The notes beneath the pieces were generated by a model. It saw only the letters and a program-made list of their open reading frames with translations. It was not told the DNA's origin and searched no databases. Below are positions 10,649 through 19,999 of a DNA stretch of 64,000 nucleotides, piece by piece (position 1 is the stretch's first letter; each line of letters starts with the position of its first letter). This DNA comes from Bog-756 sp963837805 (lineage in GTDB: Bacteria; Actinomycetota; Acidimicrobiia; Acidimicrobiales; RAAP-2). The position numbers and the translations under genes are program-made. The DNA is taken from contig CAWIOU010000033.1 in assembly GCA_963837805.1 (NCBI GenBank), positions 1-64,000 of the forward strand, written 5' to 3'.

Positions 10649-11816
10649 GTGAGCCGAATCGGACATCTCGCCCGCACGTACTGGTTCGACCTGCTGATCG
10701 CGCTGCTGGCGATCGTGGCGATCCTCGACGTGGTGCTCGGACGCGGCTCGTCCGGAGCTCCGACAACGACGCTGTGGTTCTGCATTCCCGCGCTCGCGAT
10801 CCTGGTGCTACCCGTGTTCGCGCGGCGATGGTTTCCGTTTGCCGGACCGGCGGCGTACTGGCTTTTGGCCGCGGGAATCTCGTTCGTCGACCCGCTGCTG
10901 ATCCCGTACCCCGAGTCCCTCTTCCTGATCGGGCTGGCGACCGCATTCCTGCTCGGGAACCTTCGGGACCTCCGGCGGGCCGGCCTCGGACTGGCGATCG
11001 TGGTCGGCGCTACGGCGACCCTCGTCTACAACATCCCCGGACACTCGGTCGACCAGCTCGTCTTCATTCCCGTCGACTTCGCCGTCGCCTGGGTTGCAGG
11101 CCTTGCCGTCCGCGCGCGGGCCGAGCAGGCCGAGGTGGCGGAGTCGCATGCGACCCAGGCCGAGCAGGAGCGGGATGCAGCGACGCGCGTCGCCGTGGCC
11201 GAGGAGCGGGCGCGGATCGCGCGCGAGCTGCACGACATCGTCGCGCACGCCGTCAGCGTGATGGTGCTGCAAGTCGGCGCTGTCAGGCACCAGCTCCCCG
11301 ACGCGATGGCCGAGGATCGCGATGCCCTCAGGAGTGTCGAGCAGGCCGGGCGCGGCGCGCTGGCGGAGATGCGCCGTCTGCTCAGTGTGATGCGCCGTGA
11401 CGGCGATGGCGTCGAGCTCGCGCCTCAGCCCGGCCTTGACGGCCTCGACTCGTTGATCAAGGAGATCGGCCGCGCCGGGCTGCCCGTCGAGCTGCACCTC
11501 GAAGGGGAGCGTTTCCCGCTCCCGCCAGGGATCGACCTCTCTGCGTATCGGATTGTGCAGGAGGGTCTCACCAACGCGCTCAAGCACGCCCGCGCCAGCC
11601 ACGCGGAGGTCACCGTCCGGTATGCGGCCGGACGAGGTAGGGATCGAAGTGCGCGACGACGGCACCGGCGCGACGCCGAGCGACGGCTACGGCCACGGAC
11701 TGATCGGCATCCGCGAGCGCGTCAGACTCTACGGCGGCGAGATGACCGCAGGCACGACAAACGGCGGCGGGTTCACGCTCAGCACCCGCCTCCCACTCAC
11801 CCCAGACCGGCCATGA
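10649..11816 (+). pseudogene. NarL-type sensor histidine kinase, one frameshift
   Basis: From the GTG at 10649 there are about five membrane helices, a coiled segment, then a HisKA_3 dimerisation motif with the phospho-acceptor His in RIARELHDIVAHAVSVM. After one surplus base near 11,626 the ATPase domain continues in the next frame with EVRDDGTGATPSDGYGHGL and IRERVRLYGGEMTAG (N and G boxes), ending at the TGA at 11816. Without the surplus base it has 389 codons, normal for actinobacterial DesK/NarX-like kinases. In the raw reading the first frame runs on into the response regulator, giving a false kinase-regulator fusion. It diverges from the hydrolase gene, a plausible target. Confidence 0.85.
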
Positions 11817-12457
11817 CGATCCGAGTCCTCATCGCCGACGACCAGTCCATGGTCCGCGCCGGCTTCCGAATGCTGCTCGCCGGCGAACAAGACATGGAAG
11901 TCGTCGCCGAAGCAAGCAACGGACTGGAAGCGGTGGCCATGGCGGCGCGGTTTGACCCGACCGTGATCCTGATGGACATCCGCATGCCAGAGCTCGACGG
12001 GCTCCAGGCCACCCGCCGGATCCTTGCCGCCGACAACACCGCGCGGATCCTGATCCTCACCACCTTCGGACTCGACGAATACGTCTACGAAGCGCTCAGC
12101 GCCGGCGCGAGCGGATTCGTGCTCAAAGACGACCCCCCCGAACAGCTGATCGAGGCGGTCCGCACCGTCGCCGCTGGAGACGCGCTCCTCTCACCCGCGA
12201 TCACCAAACAAGTGATCAAGCAATTCACAAGCATCCCTCGCCACGAGCCGCCGAAAGAACTCGACGAGCTCACCGCACGCGAGCAAGACATCCTCCGGCT
12301 CATCGCCCGCGGCCTCTCCAACGCAGAGATCGGCGCGGAGCTCTACATCAGCGAGACGACCGTCAAGACCCACGTCACGCACGTCCTCCAGAAACTCGGC
12401 CTCCGCGACCGCGTCCAAGTCGTCGTGCTCGCATACCAGACCGGGTTCGTAACGTGA
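11813..12457 (+). CDS. NarL/FixJ-family response regulator
   Basis: The protein has 214 residues. The receiver domain has the acidic pair in IADDQSM, the phospho-Asp in VILMDIRMPELDG, and the Lys in GFVLKDD; the C-terminal LuxR-type helix-turn-helix is LTAREQDILRLIARGLSNAE. The ATG (11813) overlaps the kinase stop codon (ATGA), so the two are translationally coupled and should form one signalling pair. The nearby hydrolase/DUF4386 and ABC-2 genes are candidate targets. Confidence 0.95.
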   Translation: MTIRVLIADDQSMVRAGFRMLLAGEQDMEVVAEASNGLEAVAMAARFDPTVILMDIRMPELDGLQATRRILAADNTARILILTTFGLDEYVYEALSAGASGFVLKDDPPEQLIEAVRTVAAGDALLSPAITKQVIKQFTSIPRHEPPKELDELTAREQDILRLIARGLSNAEIGAELYISETTVKTHVTHVLQKLGLRDRVQVVVLAYQTGFVT

Positions 12458-12515
12458 GCCACGCCCACCTAAGCCTCACAGGGGGCCCTATCCGCTCACG
12501 CATCGGAGGTACCAC

Positions 12516-12815
12516 ATGTCAACCGCCACCGACGTCTGGATCGATGTCCATGATCGAGCGAGGGTCCTTGTTGACACTGCTGAAGACACTCACTCCGGTT
12601 GAGTGGAATACGGCAGTCCCTATGCGCTGAATGGCGGGTGCGGGACGTGGTTGGTCACCTGGTCAGCGAGATCCACTATGTCAATCCCAAAAGCTGACGT
12701 GGGTACGGTCGGATCAGGGTTCCGGGTCAACAAGTTCATTGCCACCGATGCCCGTCGCAGGGGCAGCTTGGCAGAGCCAGAACTGATCGATGCCTTCAGG
12801 TGGCTGATCAGGTCG
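12516..12815 (+). pseudogene. Remnant of a maleylpyruvate isomerase N-terminal (DinB-like) protein
   Basis: ATG 12516 follows CGGAGG and reads MSTATDVWIDVHDRARVLVD before stopping at 12600. In another frame the next bases read WRVRDVVGHLVSE, the signature helix of the mycothiol-dependent maleylpyruvate isomerase/DinB-like fold, where His is a metal ligand. Further on a third frame gives DARRRGSLAEPELIDAF, fitting the same family. At least two frame changes separate them, and the C-terminal half is not found, so this is a decaying gene. It is downstream of the response regulator on the same strand. Confidence 0.5.
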
Positions 12816-13650
12816 CCCACCGTCCATTCCGCACTTGGGTCGGCCGCGATAGTTGGTCAGGCGTGACTCGGTGAGCCGATGTCGAACCGGACTAGCTCGA
12901 AGGAGCAGAGCCATTCGTCCATGTCCTGCCTTCCCACATCAGACAGTTCCGAGCATCGGCTCGACATCACTGACGACCAACTGGTCGGCCGCTCCCCAGA
13001 TGCGAACCGCGAGCAGGACATGCTGGGAATGGCGCCATCGAACGACCCTGTCGAACCGACGGACGCTGTCTTTTCGGCAATCAAAGCTCTTTGCATGAGA
13101 CTTCGACAACGTGTACACGACCGCTGCACCGAGGGCGACTCCATGATGATTGGTCGCCACGAATGGCTGAAGGCGTAGAGTCGTGAACGCCTGCCCTGGC
13201 CCGATTTGAAGTTCGTGACCAGGAACCGGGCAGCCGCATCGTCGCACATGGGCGGAAGGGTCGCTGGCCTCGACGAGTTGCAAGGGGATGGAATGGCCTT
13301 GGTGCGCCAGCGAAGGCGCCGAGTCCCGTCTAACAGAACCGCAATGGATGGAGGCTGTCGATCCACGCTGTCGGATCACAAGGCGATCGACGACGTAGGC
13401 GGCGTGACAGTCAAAATTTCTCCGACCGAGGCAAATGGCGATGTCCGAATCTTTCCCTGACCTGGGAGAACGTTATGGGTCATTTGTCCCGCCAAGCGTG
13501 TCAGGCCCCAGGGGTGCTGAGGCGGTTCCAATTACTCGGTGTTGTCTACCGCGTCAGGGTCGGCCAGGAGGACCTGATCAGGCTTCGATGGCAGGGAGCA
13601 ACTCCTCGGGGGGGTTCCCTTTCTGAGACTAATAATCCCTCACGCGCCAA

Positions 13651-13681
13651 GTCCCCGAAGGCGCATCGCACCTTCGGGGAC
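13651..13681 (-). terminator. Hairpin after the ABC-2 permease gene
   Basis: GTCCCCGAAGGCG and CACCTTCGGGGAC form a 12-13 bp stem (one mismatch) around a 5-nt loop, 18 bp past the stop of the minus-strand permease gene. There is no strong T-run, as is usual in actinobacteria. A termination or mRNA 3'-end role is likely. Confidence 0.6.
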
Positions 13682-13698
13682 CTGAGGCTCATTGAGGG

Positions 13699-14529
13699 TC
13701 AAGCGTCGCGGTGCGCCATCCGCATCGATGCTGCGGCCAAGACGATTGCGGCATAGACGCCGAGGACAACAATGGCAGCTCCTGGCCTCAGAAGGCCCGC
13801 CGAATGGTTGACCGTGACGGCCGCCTCGAGTGCCGTCCCAGGCAGGTATTGACGGAGGCCGGCCGGAAGGAACTGGCCGAGCACGGCTCCTCCCACGATG
13901 ACCAGCACCAGTGCGGTCGTTGCCCCTGCCGTGTGTCGGATGAGGCCGCCGAGGCCGACCCCGATGATGGCAACAAGGCTCACCGCCAGGGCAGCGAAGA
14001 CCAAAGCCCGGAGCACGCCGGGAGACCCGAAGGACACTTGAAGGTGCTTGCCGGAGAAGATCTGCTGGCCGACCTCGAAACTGACCACAGCAGCCAGCAG
14101 CGCCACCGGGAACGCGAACGCCGCGGTGACCGCAGCCTTGGCTGCCAGTACCAGGCGTCGGGTAGGTGTAGCGGTGAAGGTGGTCCGGATCATCCCCGTC
14201 GAGTACTCAGCGGTCACCGTCCGTACGGCGAGCGCCCCGAGCAGCACGGCGCCGACCAAGAAGAATCCCCCCAACGAGCAGGCCGTCGGGTCGAACGTGG
14301 CTCGCTCTGCGGCGGTCATGGTGGCCCATTGGTTGGCCTGGGAGATGCAGAGGACGGCACCCAAGCCGATGGAAATGGTGACGGCCATGACCGCCGTCCG
14401 CCAGGTGGAGGGCAGCGTGCGAAGCTTGGTCCACTCCGACTTGAGAACTCTGCTGGCCGGAGCCGTCCGTACCCGCCGGGCCGGCGGCGTGAAGTGAATC
14501 GCATCGATGGTGTGGGTCGCAGTGCTCAT
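13699..14529 (-). CDS. ABC-2 type transporter permease
   Basis: The protein has 276 residues. The start ATG 14529 has AAGGAAT five bases upstream and lies one base after the ATPase stop. The sequence KSEWTKLRTLPSTW before the first helix is typical of actinobacterial ABC-2 permeases, and RTVTAEYSTGMIRTTFTATPTRR is the cytoplasmic coupling region after helix 2. Six hydrophobic helices are visible. With the upstream ATPase it should form an exporter in the cytoplasmic membrane; these pairs often export antibiotics or lantibiotic-like peptides, but the substrate cannot be told from sequence. Confidence 0.85.
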   Translation of the reverse strand: MSTATHTIDAIHFTPPARRVRTAPASRVLKSEWTKLRTLPSTWRTAVMAVTISIGLGAVLCISQANQWATMTAAERATFDPTACSLGGFFLVGAVLLGALAVRTVTAEYSTGMIRTTFTATPTRRLVLAAKAAVTAAFAFPVALLAAVVSFEVGQQIFSGKHLQVSFGSPGVLRALVFAALAVSLVAIIGVGLGGLIRHTAGATTALVLVIVGGAVLGQFLPAGLRQYLPGTALEAAVTVNHSAGLLRPGAAIVVLGVYAAIVLAAASMRMAHRDA

Positions 14530-14530
14530 G

Positions 14531-15460
14531 TCAGATTCCTTTGCTCGAGTCGGCCAACTGGCCGGCGTGGTAGTCGGTTTCATCCTTGGTCAAGTCGAAA
14601 TACGCCTCCTCGAGCGACGACCCAAGTGGGGTCAGCTCGACGAGGGTGATGTCGTGTGCGGAGGCGGCGCCACCGATGGCGGCGGCGTCCATCCCGGTCA
14701 CGACCATGGCGCCGTCGGACCCGCACTCGATCAGAGCGCCGCGTTGGGTGAGGGCCTCGCCCAGGTCGCTCTGCTCCAGCGCCCGGACCCGGACACTCGG
14801 GGCGGTATGGCGGTTGATGAACTCATCGGTGCCGGCGTCGGCGATGATGCGGCCCCTGCCGATCACGATCAGGTGATCGGCAGTCTGGGCCATCTCGCTC
14901 ATCAGATGGCTGGAGAGGAACACCGTGCGGCCTTCTGACGCCAGCGACTTCATCAGGTTGCGGATCCAGAGGATGCCCTCGGGGTCGAGGCCGTTGATCG
15001 GCTCGTCGAACATCACCGTCTCGGGGTCGCCGAGGAGGGCGGTGGCGATGCCCAGCCGCTGGTTCATGCCGAGCGAGAAGGTTCCGACCCGCTTTCCCGC
15101 CACGTCGCTGAGGCCCGACGATGTCGAGCACTTCGCGACCCGGCGGCGGGCGATGCCGTTGCTGTCGGCCAGCCACATGAGGTGGTTGGCGGCACTGCGG
15201 CCACCGACGATGGCCCCGGCGTCCAGGAGCGCCCCGACCGAGCGGAGAGGGTCGGCCAGCTGGTGGTAGGGCTTGCCGTCCACTCGGACTTCTCCGGAGG
15301 TCGGGGCGTCCAGGCCCAGGATCATGCGCATGGTGGTCGACTTGCCGGCCCCGTTGGGCCCGAGGAATCCGGTCACCTGCCCGGGCTTGACGGTGAAGGA
15401 GACCTCATTGACCGCTACGGTCTTGCCGTAGCGCTTGGTCAGGTGGTTTGCCTCGATCAT
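14531..15460 (-). CDS. ABC transporter ATP-binding protein (DrrA/BcrA-like)
   Basis: The protein has 309 residues with Walker A GPNGAGKST, signature SLGMNQRLGIA, Walker B TVMFDEPINGLDP and the H-loop SSH; the C-terminal 90 residues form the usual accessory domain. A short out-of-register patch near residue 110 (RRRVAKCSTSSG, where another frame gives REVLDIVG) indicates two compensating indels at about 15,120-15,150, which do not stop translation. ATG 15460 follows GGAAAGGAAG. Partner permease is the next gene. Its first 16 codons are duplicated at the start of the hydrolase gene at 10485. Confidence 0.85.
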   Translation of the reverse strand: MIEANHLTKRYGKTVAVNEVSFTVKPGQVTGFLGPNGAGKSTTMRMILGLDAPTSGEVRVDGKPYHQLADPLRSVGALLDAGAIVGGRSAANHLMWLADSNGIARRRVAKCSTSSGLSDVAGKRVGTFSLGMNQRLGIATALLGDPETVMFDEPINGLDPEGILWIRNLMKSLASEGRTVFLSSHLMSEMAQTADHLIVIGRGRIIADAGTDEFINRHTAPSVRVRALEQSDLGEALTQRGALIECGSDGAMVVTGMDAAAIGGAASAHDITLVELTPLGSSLEEAYFDLTKDETDYHAGQLADSSKGI

Positions 15461-15596
15461 GGTGCTTCCTTTCCTCGATGTTCTTGGTCCTGGAGGCAGC
15501 CTGCGCTCGGTGCCTGAGGTGCCGCTGACGTGGCCCTGAGGTGGGCGAGTCAGCTCAATCAGCGCCGCACCTGGTCATCGGTCGTACCGTGGGAGC

Positions 15597-18500
15597 GTGG
15601 AAGTGAAGCTCTTCGGCGAGTTCGAGGTGGTCAGAGGGGGTGTGGCGATACCCGTTCGTGGCGCCAAGCAACGGGCCCTCCTGGCTCTCCTGGCGCTCAA
15701 CCGAGGGAATCCGGTCAGCGCCGATCGTCTGATCGACCAGCTCTGGGGCGACGGGCAGACGGCGAAGCCGGCCAACGCCCTACAGGCCCAGATCGTCCAA
15801 CTGCGCCGAACTCTCGGAGCCTCCGCCATCGTCACCTCCGAATCCGGCTACGCGCTCGATATCAGTGCCGCTGACCTGGACGCAGCCCGATTCGAGGACT
15901 TGGTAGCCGAAGGGCGCCGCCTCAGCACCGAGGGCGAGGCAGCCCGGGCGTCCGCCGTGCTCGGTGACGCCCTCCGGTTGCGGCGCGGCGAGCCGCTGTC
16001 CGAGTTCGCCTATGCCGGCTTCGCCGACGCCGAGCGGGCCCATCTCAACGAGTTAGCCCTGGTGGCAACCGAGTACCGAGTCGAAGCCGACCTGGAGCTT
16101 GGCCATCACAACGAGCTGGTGGGCGAGCTGGAAGCGCTGTGCCGGGACCACCCGCTACGCGAGCGCCTTTGGGAGCTGCTCATGCTGGCGCTCTACCGAG
16201 CGGGACGCCAAGCCGAAGCGTTGCGGGCCTATACCGAGATCCGTGACCGACTGGTCGACGAGCTCGGGGTCGACCCGGGCTCGAGCCTGCGCGAGTTGGA
16301 AACCCGCGTCCTTGACCACGACCCGTCCCTCGTCGCCGAGCAACCGCCAGCGCCCCGTGCGCCGCCACTGCCGTCGGTGCCAGGCAACCTGCCCGAACCA
16401 CTGAGCAGATTCCTCGGGCGCGACGCCGAACTGGAACAGGTGGAGCGAAGCGATTGCCTCCAGCCGCTTGGTCACACTGATCGGACCCGGTGGAGTGGGC
16501 AAGACCCGTCTGGCGGTCGAGGCCGCGGCCCGCTTGCGGGAACAGCACTCGGGCGGCACCTGGCTGATCGAACTGGCTGGCGTCACCGATCCCGAAGGGG
16601 TCGCCCCGGCCGCGGCCGGCACGCTCGGAGCCGTGCGGCCTGCTCGGGTGACGCCCAGCCCTCTGGATCGACGGCCGAGCTCATCGCCCGCCACCTCGCC
16701 GGCCGCTCGCTCGTGGTCGTCCTCGACAACTGCGAACACGTCATCGACGAGGCTGCGAGCCTCGCCAACACCCTGGTCGGAAAGGTACCCGGTCTTCACC
16801 TCGTGGCCACCAGCCGCGAGCCACTCGGTGTCCCCGGCGAGATCCTCATACCCATAGCCGGGCTGGCCGCCCCGGCTGCCATCGAACTCTTCGTGGATCG
16901 TGCTCGTGCGGTCCAGCCAGGATTCGAAGGCGACGGCCCAGCCAAAGCGATCATCGATGGCATCTGCCAACGACTCGACGGCCTGCCCCTGGCCATCGAG
17001 CTTGCCGCCGCCCGCCTTCGAGCCCTCCCCCTGTCCACGCTGGCCGAGCGACTCGGCGACCGCTTCGCGTTGCTCACCCGCGGCGCCCGCACCGCGCTGC
17101 CCCGCCAACAGACGCTGCGTGCCGTCGTGGACTGGAGCTACGACCTCCTCTTCGAAGACGAGCGGCGCCTGTTCGCTCGGCTGTCGGTCTTCGTTGGCGG
17201 CTGCGAGCTCGAAGCCGTCGAGGCCGTCTGCGTCGACGACGAGCTCCCGAGCACCGAGGTCCTCGACGTCATGAGTCGGCTGGTGGACAAGTCCCTCGTC
17301 ACGGCCCCGACACCCGGCGAGACTCGGTTCACTCAGCTGCAGACGTTGTGGGAGTACGGCACCGCCCGCCTCGACGACTCCGACGAGGCCGACACGGTTC
17401 GCACCAGACACGCCGCCTACTACCGCCGCTTCGCCGAGAACGCCAACGAACGCCTACGAGGTGCCAGAGCGCCGGAGTGGAGCGAACGCCTGACCCCGGA
17501 GTTGGGCAATCTGAAAGCTGCGCTCGATTGGCATTTGGGCACCGGGAACATCGATGCCGCACTCTCCATGGTCTCCGGAATGGCCTGGCTGTGGTTCGTC
17601 AACAGCGATTTTGCCGAAGGCGCCCGTTGGCTAGCCAGCGCGCTGGGTGCCGAAGGGAAATGCCGTGCTGAGCTGCACGCCACCGCCCTCGTCTGGCACG
17701 GCTACTGCGTGGGCATGTCGTTCAGCCCGGCGGCGGGCGTCGTCGAATGTGAAGAGGCGATTGCCGTCTTGAGGCCGGGTGGCGACCCTATCCGCCTGGC
17801 CGAGGCGCTCCTGCTCGGAGCGTCGGTACTGATACGCGCCCACCAATTCAGCCGGTCGCTGGAGGCTTTGGCAGAAGCACAGATGCTGCTCGGCCCTGAT
17901 GACCAACGGTGGCTACCCGGTACGCACGACACGATGGAGACGCAGATGCACCTCGGGCCTCATGAGCACGGGTGGCTGCTTGGCACGCACGACATGTTGG
18001 TCAGCTGGAATATGGCGTCGTTTGGGCGTCTCGACGAGGCCGAGGCGGCGGCCCTCTCGAGCATTGGGCGCTTCGACGCAGCAGGTGAGGTGTTGCTGGT
18101 CGTCAACGCACTGAACGCTCTCGCCGGAGTTGCCGCGGCAAAGGGTGATTTCGAGGGCGCGTCAGTAGCGTACGAAGCGCTGTTGGAACGGTGCCGGGCG
18201 ACCGAGCAGCACCCCTACCTGCCCTTTTGCCTCGTCTCTTTGGCCGGTGTGCGGGCCAGACAAGGTGACGCCACCGCCGCCGACCATCTCTACCAAGAGG
18301 CGATCGGGTGCTGCTACAACCCGTGGCTCTCGGCCGACGCCATGGTCGGCCAAGCGGCCGTCGCCCGTCACCTCGGTGACCTGTCACGGGCGAGAGGTTT
18401 GCTCGACACCGCCGCCGAGCGTTACCGGGACGCCGACCTTCCCGCCGGCCAAGCCCGGGTGCTTGCGGGACTGGCCTGGTGGGCGATCGGTACAGATCAA

Positions 18501-18749
18501 CCCGCCACTGCAGTCAGCTTCGCGGCAGATGCTGTCAGAGCCGCACAGGCAATCGGGGATCCCGAATCCCAACTGCTCGCCGATTCCGCCCTGGCCGCAG
18601 CCAACGCGATCGCTGACCCCACTCAGCGCAACACCGACAACTTCGTGGCGTTGGCCCAACAGCGAGCCTCAGGTCCCTCGCATCGCTCCCTCACCGACGA
18701 GCCAGATCTGGTGGCACTCGCGACCCGTCTCACGCCAACCGCGACCTGA
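15597..18749 (+). CDS. BTAD/AfsR-type transcriptional regulator with ATPase and TPR domains
   Basis: The 1050-residue frame starts at GTG 15597. Residues 1-90 form an OmpR-type winged helix (EFEVVRGGVAIPVRGAKQ), about 95-240 a bacterial transcriptional activation domain, then an NB-ARC-like ATPase and C-terminal TPR repeats. The Walker A segment is out of register: VTLIGPGGVGKTRLAVEAA is found in another frame at 16,468, so indels near 16,446 and 16,640 cancel. Walker B VVVLDNCEHV is back in frame. Such SARP-like proteins activate neighbouring clusters. It diverges from the ABC exporter, which it probably controls. If the indels are real, the P-loop is destroyed and only the DNA-binding part would be normal. 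Confidence 0.8.
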   Translation: MEVKLFGEFEVVRGGVAIPVRGAKQRALLALLALNRGNPVSADRLIDQLWGDGQTAKPANALQAQIVQLRRTLGASAIVTSESGYALDISAADLDAARFEDLVAEGRRLSTEGEAARASAVLGDALRLRRGEPLSEFAYAGFADAERAHLNELALVATEYRVEADLELGHHNELVGELEALCRDHPLRERLWELLMLALYRAGRQAEALRAYTEIRDRLVDELGVDPGSSLRELETRVLDHDPSLVAEQPPAPRAPPLPSVPGNLPEPLSRFLGRDAELEQVERSDCLQPLGHTDRTRWSGQDPSGGRGRGPLAGTALGRHLADRTGWRHRSRRGRPGRGRHARSRAACSGDAQPSGSTAELIARHLAGRSLVVVLDNCEHVIDEAASLANTLVGKVPGLHLVATSREPLGVPGEILIPIAGLAAPAAIELFVDRARAVQPGFEGDGPAKAIIDGICQRLDGLPLAIELAAARLRALPLSTLAERLGDRFALLTRGARTALPRQQTLRAVVDWSYDLLFEDERRLFARLSVFVGGCELEAVEAVCVDDELPSTEVLDVMSRLVDKSLVTAPTPGETRFTQLQTLWEYGTARLDDSDEADTVRTRHAAYYRRFAENANERLRGARAPEWSERLTPELGNLKAALDWHLGTGNIDAALSMVSGMAWLWFVNSDFAEGARWLASALGAEGKCRAELHATALVWHGYCVGMSFSPAAGVVECEEAIAVLRPGGDPIRLAEALLLGASVLIRAHQFSRSLEALAEAQMLLGPDDQRWLPGTHDTMETQMHLGPHEHGWLLGTHDMLVSWNMASFGRLDEAEAAALSSIGRFDAAGEVLLVVNALNALAGVAAAKGDFEGASVAYEALLERCRATEQHPYLPFCLVSLAGVRARQGDATAADHLYQEAIGCCYNPWLSADAMVGQAAVARHLGDLSRARGLLDTAAERYRDADLPAGQARVLAGLAWWAIGTDQPATAVSFAADAVRAAQAIGDPESQLLADSALAAANAIADPTQRNTDNFVALAQQRASGPSHRSLTDEPDLVALATRLTPTAT

Positions 18750-18861
18750 ACCAGCAAAGCCGCAGCTCGAGTCCTCTTCGAGCAGGCCATCTCAAGCCGT
18801 GGCCCTGGCACCTCAGCACCACCTCAGGGCGGCCTCAGGTCACAAGCGCAACCTGACAGTC

Positions 18862-19350
18862 ATGCATCGCGACCCAGAACGACCCAACACCCGCCATGGC
18901 CGGTCGGACTCTGCTGGTCCTGCGGTCGAGGACCACGGTCGGGTGGTCACGGCCAACATCCGGGCCGCCGCCTTCTATCGCCAAGCACAACAGGCCGCGG
19001 ACGCGTCCGCCACCGTAAAGGCGCTCCGTCACGCGGTCACAGCCGATCCTGGCTTCGGGCTCGCCGTCGCCGATCTCGCCGCCTACACCGAAGCACCCCC
19101 AAGTCCCATCGGTGGCCGCCCGATGAGCTGGGAACGCCATCACATTGAAGTGGTCCGCACCGCGGCCGCCGGCAACTTCAGTCGAGCCACCGATCTGCTC
19201 CATGAACATCTCGCCAGCGTCGGCTGCGACCCGCTGGCTCTGCACATCGTTACCGACCTCCGACGGCGCATAGGAAACCTGGATGGGCTCGAGGACTTCA
19301 GCGCCCAGCTTCCCGGCTGCCATCGTGCCCCAAGCGAGACCGTGCCATGA
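18862..19350 (+). CDS. TTC38-like tetratricopeptide protein, possibly truncated
   Basis: The protein has 162 residues from ATG 18862. ATVKALRHAVTADPGFGLAVADL is a TPR-like pair and RRHHIEVV-type sequence (here WERHHIEVVRTAAAGNFSRA) followed by LLHEHLASVGCDPLALHIVTDL matches the repeat region of TTC38/YcaO-adjacent TPR proteins. Family members run beyond 350 residues, so this is an N-terminal part or a short relative. It follows the BTAD regulator by 112 bp in the same direction. Just after it the island repeat begins, which may have removed its 3' end. Confidence 0.5.
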   Translation: MHRDPERPNTRHGRSDSAGPAVEDHGRVVTANIRAAAFYRQAQQAADASATVKALRHAVTADPGFGLAVADLAAYTEAPPSPIGGRPMSWERHHIEVVRTAAAGNFSRATDLLHEHLASVGCDPLALHIVTDLRRRIGNLDGLEDFSAQLPGCHRAPSETVP

Positions 19351-19540
19351 CCGTCCCAAACGTGCAGGAAGCATTCCACTTTCGTGTCCGCGTCCGACTT
19401 GGCCAGAGTGTGCGTATCCGTCCCCCAGGGAGGTTCGTCTAGGAGATCGTTATCTCCACTCGGTCGGACACGATCCGAATGGCCGCGACCTGACCAGGCG
19501 AGCCCGCAGCCGGCGGCCGTGCGTGCCCGGGCACTCAGCC

Positions 19541-19590
19541 CTCGGTGAGAACCGTTTTTCTCACGGGGTTCTCACGGGGTTCTCACCGAG
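19541..19590. repeat. Inverted repeat with GGTTCTCAC half-sites, left copy
   Basis: CTCGGTGAGAACC (19541-19553) and GGTTCTCACCGAG (19578-19590) are perfect inverted 13-mers with an additional GGTTCTCAC between them. The structure is kept at 29679-29719. Repeated short sites beside a tRNA attachment point are typical of integrase arm-type binding sites; a stem-loop terminator is an alternative. Confidence 0.65.
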
Positions 19591-19633
19591 CATTGCACCC
19601 GACACTGAATGGCTGGTTTGACCAGGACTTTTT

Positions 19634-19675
19634 GCGCGTCGGCAGGATTCGAACCTGCAACCTTCTGATCCGTAG
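19634..19675 (-). pseudogene. 3' half of tRNA-Arg(ACG)
   Basis: This copy matches the intact tRNA at 29763-29836 from the discriminator through the T-arm to the anticodon loop (ending CCGTAG on the plus strand), with one deletion in the acceptor strand. Beyond the anticodon it diverges at once. It is the far attachment-site copy left by island integration. Confidence 0.85.
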
Positions 19676-19810
19676 ATCTGAATCTCCCTATATCCCCCAG
19701 ATGCCACGAGTCACTATCCCACCCCGATAGCGCCATTTAACTGGATCCTCTTGGATTTCTGGCTGACCGTTACCGACCATAAGAATCCGCAACTTTCCAG
19801 CTTTTGCGAC

Positions 19811-19836
19811 CGTTTGGTTCTCATGGCGGTTCTCAC
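19811..19836. promoter_or_regulatory. Pair of GGTTCTCA half-sites inside the island
   Basis: GGTTCTCAT (19816-19824) and GGTTCTCAC (19828-19836) lie 12 bp apart, 140 bp inside the left tRNA half. They repeat the motif in the inverted repeats of both borders, so they may be further recombinase or excisionase sites. This is inferred only from repetition. Confidence 0.4.
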
Positions 19837-19999
19837 AGAGGAGCCGGTCTTCTGATCATGTTCGCATGTGTCATGAAATTGACCGATGATCAAAACACAC
19901 ATGGCAAGCACCGACCACCCATCGCCCTACGTCGACCCAAGTGCGACCTGATCAGGTCGGTATCGCCAAGTGGGCTGCCGAAGATACGTTCTCTTCCTA

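Larger units (their letters stand above)
12458..13698. other. Gene-poor stretch with one gene remnant
   Basis: Only the mycothiol-dependent-isomerase-like remnant (12516 to about 12815) and a hairpin at 13651-13681 can be supported. Open frames on both strands at 12850-13460 have composition and residue usage that do not look coding, and I recognise no family in them. Confidence 0.5.
19408..19675. repeat. Direct repeat 2, left copy with tRNA-Arg half
   Basis: Two blocks match the right copy: 19408-19466 with 29306-29364 and 19512-19675 with 29652-29804; the spacer between blocks differs in length (about 45 versus 290 bp). The block next to the tRNA holds a perfect 13-bp inverted repeat and GGTTCTCAC half-sites. 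Its right end is the 3' tRNA-Arg half. Confidence 0.85.

Noticed and set aside
10649..12457. Hybrid histidine kinase-response regulator protein
   Set aside because: The join reads through the kinase ATPase domain in the wrong frame; the correct frame contains DDGTG and ends at 11816 with an ATGA overlap.
19280..19621. Protein shared by both island borders (SPREVRLGD)
   Set aside because: It is translation of the direct repeat; no start or domain, and frames break between copies.
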